From Flavobacteriales bacterium (lineage in GTDB: Bacteria; Bacteroidota; Bacteroidia; Flavobacteriales; TMED113), in contig NZUK01000025.1 in the NCBI GenBank assembly GCA_002701365.1, positions 1-64,000 of the forward strand: a stretch of DNA of 64,000 nt, given 5' to 3'. The translations under genes were made by a program, and so were the position numbers. Positions 18,988 to 28,112 of this stretch are shown piece after piece. The number at the start of each line of letters is the position of its first letter. Position 1 is the first letter of the stretch. The notes beneath the pieces were generated by a model. It saw only the letters and a list, made by a program, of their open reading frames with translations. It made no database searches and was not told the DNA's origin.

Positions 18988-18995
18988 TATATTTG
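18988..18995 (+). promoter_or_regulatory. Candidate -7 element (TATATTTG) of the M16/TonB/DUF4249 operon
   Basis: Exact TAnnTTTG match 20 nt before ATG 19016. Confidence 0.4.
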
Positions 18996-19015
18996 TGCAA
19001 AATCAATTATTTAAA

Positions 19016-21943
19016 ATGAAAAATATAAACCAGTTATTCACCTCTTTTTTTGCTTTGGCATTTTTAGCTTTTGTAGTATTATATGCTACTGATCCAAAAA
19101 ATATTAATAAAGAATATGCATATGATTCAGTTGAAAATGATCCATTAAATACACGTATATATACTCTTGATAATGGCTTAAAAATATACATTTCAGTTAA
19201 TACAGATGAACCCAGGATACAAACAAATATTGTTGTTAATACTGGTAGTAAACAAGACCCTTCAGACGCGACAGGACTAGCTCATTATTTAGAGCACATG
19301 TTATTTAAGGGGACATCTAATATCGGTACAATCAATTGGGAGAAGGAAAAAATAGAATTAAATAAGATTTCTAATTTATATGAAAAACGTAGAAATACAA
19401 TTGATAAAAATGAAAGGCGTTTGATTTATCAAAAGATTGATAGCATTTCTACAATTGCAGCTAACTACTCAGTTGCAAATGAATATGATAAAATGATTAG
19501 CTCACTGGGGGCTAAAGGTACAAATGCATACACATCTTTAGAGCGTACAGTTTATATTAACGATATACCATCTAATGAATTAGAAAAGTGGTTAATGGTA
19601 GAGTCAGAAAGATTCAGTGAATTAGTTTTAAGGCTCTTCCACACAGAACTTGAAACTGTATATGAGGAGTTTAATAGAGGTCAAGATAACGACAGGAGAG
19701 TTGCGTGGTATAAAATGATGAAATTACTTTTTAAAAAACATCCATATGGAACACAAAGTACAATTGGGACAAGTGAGCATTTAAAAAATCCGTCAATGGA
19801 GAAAATCCATCAATACTTTAATGAACAATATGTTCCTAATAATATGGCAATAATTTTGGCTGGAGATCTAGATCCGGAAAAAACAGTTGCATTGATCGAT
19901 AAGTATTTTGGAGATTATCTTAAAAAAGATGTTCCTAAATTTACTGCTCCCATTGAAGATCCTATAGAAAATCCTGAAGTTATTAGTATTAAAGGTAGTG
20001 ATGCTGAGTGGGTTGATATTGGTTTTAGGCTCCCGGGAGTTAAGAATGAAGATATTTACATTCTACCATTATTAGATGGTCTTTTATCTAATGGGAAAGC
20101 AGGCTTAATAGATCTCAATTTAATTAAGTCTCAGAAAATTCTAGGAGGCTATTCGCAGTATATGATTGCCAAGGATTACTCTATTTTCAAACTTCATGGT
20201 GAGCCTCGTTCAGGTCAAACACTCAATGAAGTAAAAGATTTACTGCTTTTAGAAATAGAAAAAATTAAAAATGGAGATTTTGATGATTGGATGCTACCAG
20301 CAATAGTTAAAAATTTTAAGTTAGATGATCAAAAATGGAATGAGTCAAATAGTTATAGGGCACGAAAAATGACAGATGCATTTATTATGGGTGAAGAGTG
20401 GAATACGGTTATCCATAAAAATGATAAGTTAAGCTTAATTACAAAAAATGATATTATAGAATTTGTTAATAAGTATTTTCATAGTAATTATCAGACATTA
20501 AATAAATTAACTGGTAAGCCACAGAGTGTTAAAGTTGAAAAACCTGATATTACAACCATACCCCTTAATCGAGATACTGTATCTTTTTTTGCAAAAGACT
20601 TTCACAATACTTCATCTTCAAGGTTAACACCAATTTTTAACAACTATGATCAAGATGTTACGGAATTTGTATTAGATAATGGTATCCCCTTTTTTTATGT
20701 TCACAACACAACGAATCAAGTTTTTTCTCTTAGCTATATATTAGATATGGGAAAATTTAGTGATCCAGAATTAGCTTTAGCAGTCAATTACTTAGAGTAT
20801 TTAGGAACAGATAAATATAATGCAAGTCAAATTGAGCAGGAGATGTATAAATTAGGTTTGAGCTATAATGTTTTTGCAGCGAATGAAAGGGTTTATGTGC
20901 AGTTGTCGGGATTGGAAGAGTCCTTAGAAGATGGTATACAGCTATTTGAACACATATTATCTAATGTGGTTTCTAGTCAATTACCATATGATAATATGGT
21001 AATGGATATTATTCGGGAAAGATCAGACAATAAACTATCAAAATGGAGCATTTTAAATGGACTGAGGAATTATGCGAAATACGGAAATGAATCTCCATTT
21101 AAAAGTATTTTAACTATAGACTATTTAAAAAATATTGACGTTGAAGATTTAACAAATAAAATTCATCAATTAATGTCTCATGAGCATTATATTTATTATT
21201 ATGGTAGAAAAAATACAAGTGAAATCACCAACCTACTTGACAAGTATCATCAGGTCCCTCAAGAACTAAAACCAACAATTCAACCCAAAGAGTTCAAGGA
21301 ATTAAATAACATAAATAATAAGGTCTATTTTGTAAATTATGATATGGTTCAGTCAGAAATTACAATGATGTCAAAGGGTAAAAAATTCGACATAGATTTA
21401 ATTGCACCTGGCAGAATTTTTAATGAATATTTTGGCAGTGGATTATCTTCAATTGTGTTTCAAGAAATACGCGAATCAAAAGCGTTAGCATATTCAGCTC
21501 GGGCATATTTTTCAACTCCAAGTAAATTAGAAAAATCACATTATGTAACAGCTTATTTAGGAACACAAGTAGATAAATTGGAAGAAGCTACTAAGTCAAT
21601 CTTAGATTTAATGAACAATATGCCAAAAGTACATGGTCAATTTCAAGATGCTAAAACGGCAGCATTAAAAAGAATAGAAACTTCACGGACCAAAAGATCT
21701 AAATTATTTTGGAACTTTTTAAAAGCAAAAGAGTTAAATATAGATTATGACATCAATAAAAGTATTTATAATAACATAGAAAAAATGAATATGAATGATT
21801 TAGATGATTTTTTTAATCAAAATATTAAAGATAGATATTATACTTTTTTGGTTATTGGTAATAAAGATTTATTAAATATTGAAACCCTCCAAAAATTAGG
21901 TGACTACCAAGAGTTAAGTCTTGAGCAAGTATTTGGATATTAA
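19016..21943 (+). CDS. M16 family zinc metalloprotease (pitrilysin/insulinase-like), exported
   Basis: HYLEHMLFKGT (HxxEH), downstream Glu region ETVYEEFNRG, two peptidase halves; candidate promoter overlaps the track start 18995, so ATG 19016 is preferred. Confidence 0.93.
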   Translation: MKNINQLFTSFFALAFLAFVVLYATDPKNINKEYAYDSVENDPLNTRIYTLDNGLKIYISVNTDEPRIQTNIVVNTGSKQDPSDATGLAHYLEHMLFKGTSNIGTINWEKEKIELNKISNLYEKRRNTIDKNERRLIYQKIDSISTIAANYSVANEYDKMISSLGAKGTNAYTSLERTVYINDIPSNELEKWLMVESERFSELVLRLFHTELETVYEEFNRGQDNDRRVAWYKMMKLLFKKHPYGTQSTIGTSEHLKNPSMEKIHQYFNEQYVPNNMAIILAGDLDPEKTVALIDKYFGDYLKKDVPKFTAPIEDPIENPEVISIKGSDAEWVDIGFRLPGVKNEDIYILPLLDGLLSNGKAGLIDLNLIKSQKILGGYSQYMIAKDYSIFKLHGEPRSGQTLNEVKDLLLLEIEKIKNGDFDDWMLPAIVKNFKLDDQKWNESNSYRARKMTDAFIMGEEWNTVIHKNDKLSLITKNDIIEFVNKYFHSNYQTLNKLTGKPQSVKVEKPDITTIPLNRDTVSFFAKDFHNTSSSRLTPIFNNYDQDVTEFVLDNGIPFFYVHNTTNQVFSLSYILDMGKFSDPELALAVNYLEYLGTDKYNASQIEQEMYKLGLSYNVFAANERVYVQLSGLEESLEDGIQLFEHILSNVVSSQLPYDNMVMDIIRERSDNKLSKWSILNGLRNYAKYGNESPFKSILTIDYLKNIDVEDLTNKIHQLMSHEHYIYYYGRKNTSEITNLLDKYHQVPQELKPTIQPKEFKELNNINNKVYFVNYDMVQSEITMMSKGKKFDIDLIAPGRIFNEYFGSGLSSIVFQEIRESKALAYSARAYFSTPSKLEKSHYVTAYLGTQVDKLEEATKSILDLMNNMPKVHGQFQDAKTAALKRIETSRTKRSKLFWNFLKAKELNIDYDINKSIYNNIEKMNMNDLDDFFNQNIKDRYYTFLVIGNKDLLNIETLQKLGDYQELSLEQVFGY

Positions 21944-21951
21944 TAAAGAGA

Positions 21952-24375
21952 ATGATGCAAAAACTTCCGATACTTTTATTTATTATTTTCCCTGTTTTAT
22001 TGTTTGCTCAAGCTAAAGACATCCCTAATTATATAGTTAGTGGTTTTATTTCAGATGCACAAACTGGGGAAGCTTTAAAAGGGGTTAATGTTTATTCAGA
22101 TAGTTTGAGTTTAGGCACGACTACAAATAGTTTTGGATTCTATAGTTTAAATTTACCCAAAGGTGTTCGAGAGATCACTTTTTCGTATGTCGGTTATTCT
22201 ACTCAATCTGAAAATGTCGTTCTTTTATATGCTAACCAAAAATTAAATATTTCACTTAATCCGACTACCAGTGTTTTTGAAGAAGTTGTTTTAATTGAAA
22301 AATCAAAATTAGTTGAAAGTACACAGATGTCAGTTATCAATGTACCTACTACACAAATAAAAACTATGCCTGCTTTGCTTGGTGAAGTGGATGTGTTAAA
22401 GTCTATACAACTTTTACCCGGTGTACAATCAGGCAGTGAGGGATCTTCAGGCTTTTATGTTAGAGGCGGCGGGGCGGATCAAAATTTAATTTTATTAGAT
22501 GGTGTTCCGGTTTATAACGCATCGCATTTATTTGGGTTTTTTTCGGTATTTAATGTTGATGCTATTAAAAATATTAAATTAACGAAGGGAGGATTTCCTG
22601 CTAGATTTGGAGGCCGTCTTTCTTCAGTTTTAGAAATTGACATGAAGGAAGGAAATATGAAGAAATTTCAAGGTGAAGCAAGTATTGGATTAATTTCTTC
22701 TAAACTCACACTTGAAAGCCCAATAGTAAAAGATAAAATATCTTTTATAATATCTGCTAGAAGAACATATGTAGACTTGTTATTAAATTTATTTCAAGGT
22801 CAAACAAATGACGCAGTATATGGAGATGGTGAAGCCGCAGGTTCAAAAGGTCACGGAACAACAGGGGGTTATTATTTTTATGATTTAAACGCTAAATTGA
22901 ATTATAAAATATCTTCAAAAGATAGAATATATTTAAGTGGTTATTTTGGAGATGACATATTTGATTTAAACTTTACTGGAACAGGACAAAATGAATTAGA
23001 TGCTGAAGTATTTGATTTCGGATTAGGCTGGGGAAATCAAACTGCATCTTTAAGGTGGAATCATCTTTTTAGCGATAATTTATTTAGCAATACTACTATT
23101 ACATATAGTCGCTATGCATTTAATGTTGATCAAGCTTTTGCTTCCAGTGAAAATAGTTTTTCATTTGGCTATATATCAGGGGTTGAAGATTTAAATGCAA
23201 AAATAGATTTTGAATTTTACCCTCATTCTAACCATACAATTCAATTTGGAGCGTCCTATACAAGTCATGATTTTTTCCCTGGTCGTCTTTCAGTGTCTTT
23301 TGAAAACACTGATAGTTTAATAAATAGTGTGATAGGTCAGGATACGGTATTTATATTTTCAGAAGATATATTTGCTCATGATAGTTATATTTATATTCAA
23401 GATGAGTTTTCTTATGGAGAAAGGCTAAAAATAAATCTTGGTACACATTTAGCATCTTTTTACACCCGTCAAAAAAATTATTTAAGATTGCAGCCTCGTC
23501 TTTCTGGACGCTATTTATTAAATAATAAACAATCTGTTAAATTATCATTTGCACAAATGCAACAAAATTTACATTTATTAACAAATTCCTCTATTGGTTT
23601 ACCTACGGATATATGGGTCCCTGCTACAGATAGTGTGAAGCCTCAGCAGTCATCCCAAGTCGCCATTGGATTTAATAATCTTTTTGATCTGAAAGACTTT
23701 CATTTTTTTCTTGATGGTAAGTATGAGTTAAGTTTTGAAGTATATTATAAGAAAATGAATCATCTTATTGCCTATAAAGAAGGGGCATCTTTTTGGGATA
23801 CACAAGGCTGGGAATCTTCAGTAGAAACAGAGGGAGAGGGAAGATCTTATGGTTTGGAAATTTTTATGCAAAAAAAATCAGGAAAAACAACAGGATGGAT
23901 CGGGTACACTCTTTCTTGGACAGATAGAAGATTTGAGAATATTAATTTTGGACAATGGTATCCATATAAATATGATCGTCGACATGATATATCAATTGTC
24001 TTAGCTCATGTTTTTAATGATAAAATAGACATTGGTTGTACTTGGGTATACGGCACAGGGAATGCTATCACATTTCCTCAGGCTACTTATGAGGGTTTAT
24101 CCTCTCCATTTGAAAATAATAATATGCAAAACTTTGAATATTTTGGCGGTAGAAATTCTAGTCGTATGAATCCATATCACAGATTAGATTTTGGGGTCAA
24201 TTTTCATAAAAAAAAGAAATATTATGATAGAACGATTTCTTTATCAGTGTATAATATTTATAATAGAAAAAATCCGTTTTTTATTTATTTAGACGATGAA
24301 GAATCTCAGACAGTAGCTAGACAAGTCTCATTATTTCCAATTATACCAACACTAACATATAATATAAAATTTTAA
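21952..24375 (+). CDS. TonB-dependent receptor with N-terminal carboxypeptidase-regulatory-like domain
   Basis: VSGFISDAQTGEALKGVNVY; plug LPGVQSGSEGSSGFYVRGGGADQNLILLDGVPVYN; C-terminal aromatic strand. Confidence 0.93.
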   Translation: MMQKLPILLFIIFPVLLFAQAKDIPNYIVSGFISDAQTGEALKGVNVYSDSLSLGTTTNSFGFYSLNLPKGVREITFSYVGYSTQSENVVLLYANQKLNISLNPTTSVFEEVVLIEKSKLVESTQMSVINVPTTQIKTMPALLGEVDVLKSIQLLPGVQSGSEGSSGFYVRGGGADQNLILLDGVPVYNASHLFGFFSVFNVDAIKNIKLTKGGFPARFGGRLSSVLEIDMKEGNMKKFQGEASIGLISSKLTLESPIVKDKISFIISARRTYVDLLLNLFQGQTNDAVYGDGEAAGSKGHGTTGGYYFYDLNAKLNYKISSKDRIYLSGYFGDDIFDLNFTGTGQNELDAEVFDFGLGWGNQTASLRWNHLFSDNLFSNTTITYSRYAFNVDQAFASSENSFSFGYISGVEDLNAKIDFEFYPHSNHTIQFGASYTSHDFFPGRLSVSFENTDSLINSVIGQDTVFIFSEDIFAHDSYIYIQDEFSYGERLKINLGTHLASFYTRQKNYLRLQPRLSGRYLLNNKQSVKLSFAQMQQNLHLLTNSSIGLPTDIWVPATDSVKPQQSSQVAIGFNNLFDLKDFHFFLDGKYELSFEVYYKKMNHLIAYKEGASFWDTQGWESSVETEGEGRSYGLEIFMQKKSGKTTGWIGYTLSWTDRRFENINFGQWYPYKYDRRHDISIVLAHVFNDKIDIGCTWVYGTGNAITFPQATYEGLSSPFENNNMQNFEYFGGRNSSRMNPYHRLDFGVNFHKKKKYYDRTISLSVYNIYNRKNPFFIYLDDEESQTVARQVSLFPIIPTLTYNIKF

Positions 24376-24377
24376 AC

Positions 24378-25316
24378 ATGAGAAATTACATTTTATCTAT
24401 TTCTATACTTTTTACAATTAGTTGTGAAACAATAGTTGAATTGGACATGCCAATACACCAGCCTGTTATTGTTTTAAATAGTACATTAGAGCCTGATTCT
24501 GTTTGCAATGTATTTCTTTCCCATTCCAGAGGAGCATTTGATGAAAATATAATTAACACTATTAAAGATGCTAATGTTACTTTAAGTTACGAAGATTTAA
24601 GTTTTGATCTGCATCAAGATTCGATTGTTGACTATTCGGAAGTCACGTATTATTATACACATCCGAATAAATTAATTAGTAGTTTAGAGTACGATATTGA
24701 AGTTAATCACTCAGATTATAAGTCTGTATTTTCGAGCACTAGAATACCTCAAAACATCAATTTATTAAATTATGAAATTAACTCTTTTGATACGACCGAA
24801 TTACGTCCTACGAGATTAAAGTTACATTTTATAGATAACACAAATGAGGATAATTATTATAGAATTAGATTATTTGCACCTATTGAATATGAAGACGGAG
24901 ACTATTATTGGGATGACAAATGGTCACAGTATGATTTCAATAAATTTGTTAAGTATACAGAGATAGAATTGTATTCTAATGACCCCTCTTTATCCGATGG
25001 CAGTATTCCCTGGGAAGGCTATTCTTTTACAGGAAGTGAAGCTTTTTTTACAGATGATTTATTTGATGGGGAACAAAAAGAATTAGTATTTGATTTGGAC
25101 TTAGATTTAAATAATTTTGCTGCAGGAGATAGTCTGTTTCTTGAGTTCACCTCTTTTAGTGAAGATGCATATAATTACATGTATTCAGTTAGAAGAAGTC
25201 AAAATTCGTTTGTTAGTCCTTTTGGAACGGAACCAGTTTCAATATATTCAAATATTGAGAATGGAATAGGCATTTTTATGGGAGCAAATATTTTAGATAC
25301 GCTACTTGTTCCATAA
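24378..25316 (+). CDS. DUF4249-type lipoprotein
   Basis: FTISCETIVELDMP lipobox; typical partner downstream of a TonB receptor; NYMYSVRRSQNSFVSPFGTEPVSIYSNIENGIGIFMG. Confidence 0.85.
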   Translation: MRNYILSISILFTISCETIVELDMPIHQPVIVLNSTLEPDSVCNVFLSHSRGAFDENIINTIKDANVTLSYEDLSFDLHQDSIVDYSEVTYYYTHPNKLISSLEYDIEVNHSDYKSVFSSTRIPQNINLLNYEINSFDTTELRPTRLKLHFIDNTNEDNYYRIRLFAPIEYEDGDYYWDDKWSQYDFNKFVKYTEIELYSNDPSLSDGSIPWEGYSFTGSEAFFTDDLFDGEQKELVFDLDLDLNNFAAGDSLFLEFTSFSEDAYNYMYSVRRSQNSFVSPFGTEPVSIYSNIENGIGIFMGANILDTLLVP

Positions 25317-25322
25317 GTTACG

Positions 25323-25907
25323 TTACTTCTTATAGTATTCGTTTAATTCTTCGCGTAATTTTTTAACCTTAGGGTTAATTATTAGTTTACAATAAGGCTG
25401 TTCTGGGTTTAGTTGCATATAATTTTGATGGTATTGTTCAGCTTGATAAAACTCCTTAAACACGACCAGATCGGTTGTTATTGTATCATATATATTATCT
25501 GCTACTAAATTTTGGATATATTGTTCCGAAATCAATTTTTCAGATTCATTATTATAAAATATAATTGATCGGTATTGTTCTCCCACATCATTACCTTGTC
25601 TATTTAATGTAGTTGGATTATGTGCTAAGAAAAACACTTTTAATAGCGTTTGAAAGGAGATAATGTTAGGGTTATATTTAATTCGGCATACCTCGGCGTG
25701 TTTAGTCTTTCCTGAGATGACATCTTTGTAATTAGCAGTATTTTGTTCTCCTCCAGAATATCCACTTACTACCTCTTCGACACCATCTAATCCTTCAAAT
25801 ACTGCCTCAACACACCAAAAGCAACCAGCTCCAAAATGAATATATTTTATATTGTTCTCTTGACTTTGCATATTTAAAAAAAAAATAATTAATAAAATAT
25901 TGGTCAT
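25323..25907 (-). CDS. msrA: Peptide-methionine (S)-S-oxide reductase
   Basis: FGAGCFWCVEAVFEGLDGVEEVVSGYSGG; HAEVCRIKYNP; GEQYRSIIFY. Confidence 0.97.
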   Translation of the reverse strand: MTNILLIIFFLNMQSQENNIKYIHFGAGCFWCVEAVFEGLDGVEEVVSGYSGGEQNTANYKDVISGKTKHAEVCRIKYNPNIISFQTLLKVFFLAHNPTTLNRQGNDVGEQYRSIIFYNNESEKLISEQYIQNLVADNIYDTITTDLVVFKEFYQAEQYHQNYMQLNPEQPYCKLIINPKVKKLREELNEYYKK

Positions 25908-25921
25908 TTGATTTTTTTAAT

Positions 25922-25954
25922 AAAAAAGCGGAATAATTTTATTTATTCCGCTTT
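25922..25954 (-). terminator. Rho-independent terminator-like hairpin downstream of tRNA-Phe
   Basis: On minus strand AAAGCGGAATAAATAAAATTATTCCGCTTTTTTA: GC-containing stem plus T run. Confidence 0.75.
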
Positions 25955-25955
25955 G

Positions 25956-26028
25956 TGGTGCTACCAGGATTCGAACCAGGGACACAAGGATTTTCAGTCC
26001 TTTGCTCTACCAACTGAGCTATAGCACC
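25956..26028 (-). tRNA. tRNA-Phe (anticodon GAA), CCA not encoded
   Basis: Minus strand GGTGCTATAGCTCAGTTGGTAGAGCAAAGGACTGAAAATCCTTGTGTCCCTGGTTCGAATCCTGGTAGCACCA; complete cloverleaf with GGTGCTA/TAGCACC acceptor. Confidence 0.97.
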
Positions 26029-26041
26029 AAACATGATTTTG

Positions 26042-26049
26042 CAAATATA
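26042..26049 (-). promoter_or_regulatory. Candidate -7 element (TATATTTG) for tRNA-Phe
   Basis: Exact TAnnTTTG 13 nt upstream of tRNA 5' end; TTTG at 26065-26068, 15 nt further upstream. Confidence 0.5.
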
Positions 26050-26116
26050 ATATCTATTTATTAACAAACATAGTCCTTCATTTCATAAATTTACTCTTTT
26101 TATGATTTAATATAAA

Positions 26117-26839
26117 ATGAATTTGGTATTAGACATAGGCAATACAAATGCTAAATTAGCTATTTTTCAGAGTAATCAAATAGTAAAATCTGAAATGACA
26201 AATAATTTATCGGAGAATTATTTAAAAAAAATAATTAATAAATATCCTATAAAAAATATATGTTGTTCTAATTCAGGTGAACCACTACATTGGGTTAAGG
26301 ATTTTTGCATTAAATCAAATTTGTATTATTTAAAAGTAAATAGTCAATGTAATTTACCAATTAACATTGACTATGAATCACCCGATTCTTTGGGCTCAGA
26401 TCGCATTGCTCTTTGTGTGGGAGCACATGCGCAATATCCTGGCAATAATTTAATAATAGATATGGGTACATGTATAACTTTTGATATAGTTGTCAATGAC
26501 ACGTATTTAGGCGGACAAATTAGTCCGGGTTTTGCTATACGCTTATTATCATTACATAACCATACTTATCATTTGCCAAAAATTAAGCCTGAAGTATTAA
26601 AAAAAAAAATGGGCAAAAACACTAAAGAATCTATGATGGTTGGGATACATGATAGCATTATCTTTGAAATAGAAGGTGTAATAGAAAAGTATAAATTACG
26701 TTATCCTAATATGTCAGTTATTCTTACAGGGGGTGATTTAAAATTTGTAAAAAAAACACTAAAAAACATAAATTTTATCAATCCATATTTGTTAATGGAG
26801 GGTTTAAATTATATTATTGCATTTAATAATGAAATATAA
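26117..26839 (+). CDS. coaX: Type III pantothenate kinase
   Basis: LVLDIGNTNAKLAIF, SLGSDRIALCVGA, IDMGTCITFD, GGQISPGF. Confidence 0.95.
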   Translation: MNLVLDIGNTNAKLAIFQSNQIVKSEMTNNLSENYLKKIINKYPIKNICCSNSGEPLHWVKDFCIKSNLYYLKVNSQCNLPINIDYESPDSLGSDRIALCVGAHAQYPGNNLIIDMGTCITFDIVVNDTYLGGQISPGFAIRLLSLHNHTYHLPKIKPEVLKKKMGKNTKESMMVGIHDSIIFEIEGVIEKYKLRYPNMSVILTGGDLKFVKKTLKNINFINPYLLMEGLNYIIAFNNEI

Positions 26840-28112
26840 ATTTATATTTTTTGCTTTACTATTGGTTTGCAGCTTACTTATGGCACAAGTCAATACATAT
26901 TCTCCATATTCATATTTTGGTGTTGGTACGCTATCATCTATTGGTAATAGTACTAGTATTTCAATGGGTGGACTTGGCACCAGTATTATGTCAGAAAAAT
27001 CACTAAATTATATAAATCCAGCTTCATATTCTTTTTTAAATAGAACAGTTTTAGAATTTGGCATGAGATCAACATTTTTTAAAATGTCAGAGCTGGATAA
27101 TGATCAAAATAATTTCATTAGTGGCTTATCAAATCTATCCTTAGGGTTTCCAATATCAAAAAAAATTAGTTTATCATCCGCTTTATTACCATATAGTAGC
27201 GTTGGATACACCATTAGCCAAACAGAAGATCTTGATAGTCTTAATACTGCTACTACTAGTCATACAGGTGCAGGTGGAATAAATAGATTTTTAATAGGTG
27301 GATCTTGGCAGGTTTTAGACAATTTATCTATTGGTGGTAATTTTAATTATTTATTTGGTCCTATTAGAAAAGAAACATTTATACATTCTAATCAATCTCC
27401 TTATTATTTTAGGAATATTTCAGATAAAATGACAAGAGGATTTAATTTTGATTTAGGACTTTTATATACTTTTTTTTTAAGTGATTATCAAATAGTTTTT
27501 GGAACAACTTTTAAGCCTGGTAGTAACATGAAAGCAGAAGGTTATAGCACACAGTACTTATCTTCAAATGTACTTAATGAGGCTTCAGACTATGTTATTT
27601 CTTCAGATACTTTATATAATAATAACACGATTAGTCTTCCTCTAGAAGCTTCTATAGGATTCAGTATTCAATCAAACACAAAATGGTTAATAGGTTTAGA
27701 GTATAAAAATGTTAATTGGCGTGAGTATAATGAATCTGAGATAGATGTGTGTTGTATGCATAGTAGTAATGAATTTATAATAGGAGGGTTTTTTACACCC
27801 GATAAAGATGACATATATAATTATTTTAATAGAGTTCAATATCGTTTTGGATTATCTTACAGTATGGGTTATTTAGACCTAACAGATTTATATAATGAAA
27901 ATGCAACTGAAAAAAATCCACTTACGCACTTTTCAGGAAGTTTTGGAATGGCTTTGCCTATTAATCAAGTATCTTCAACAGCGAATATCTCCTTTAGATA
28001 TGGTTTTATAAACAATGGTTTTTCAGATAATTATATTAAAGAAAGATACTTTAGCATTTATTTAGCGATGACTTTAAACGAAAAATGGTTTAATAAAATA
28101 AAAATTCAATAA
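26829..28112 (+). CDS. Putative outer-membrane protein
   Basis: Signal peptide; YSPYSYFGVGTL...SMGGLGTS...NPASYSFL as in Bacteroidota OM porin-like proteins; track start 26817, likely ATG 26829. Confidence 0.7.
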   Translation: MKYKFIFFALLLVCSLLMAQVNTYSPYSYFGVGTLSSIGNSTSISMGGLGTSIMSEKSLNYINPASYSFLNRTVLEFGMRSTFFKMSELDNDQNNFISGLSNLSLGFPISKKISLSSALLPYSSVGYTISQTEDLDSLNTATTSHTGAGGINRFLIGGSWQVLDNLSIGGNFNYLFGPIRKETFIHSNQSPYYFRNISDKMTRGFNFDLGLLYTFFLSDYQIVFGTTFKPGSNMKAEGYSTQYLSSNVLNEASDYVISSDTLYNNNTISLPLEASIGFSIQSNTKWLIGLEYKNVNWREYNESEIDVCCMHSSNEFIIGGFFTPDKDDIYNYFNRVQYRFGLSYSMGYLDLTDLYNENATEKNPLTHFSGSFGMALPINQVSSTANISFRYGFINNGFSDNYIKERYFSIYLAMTLNEKWFNKIKIQ

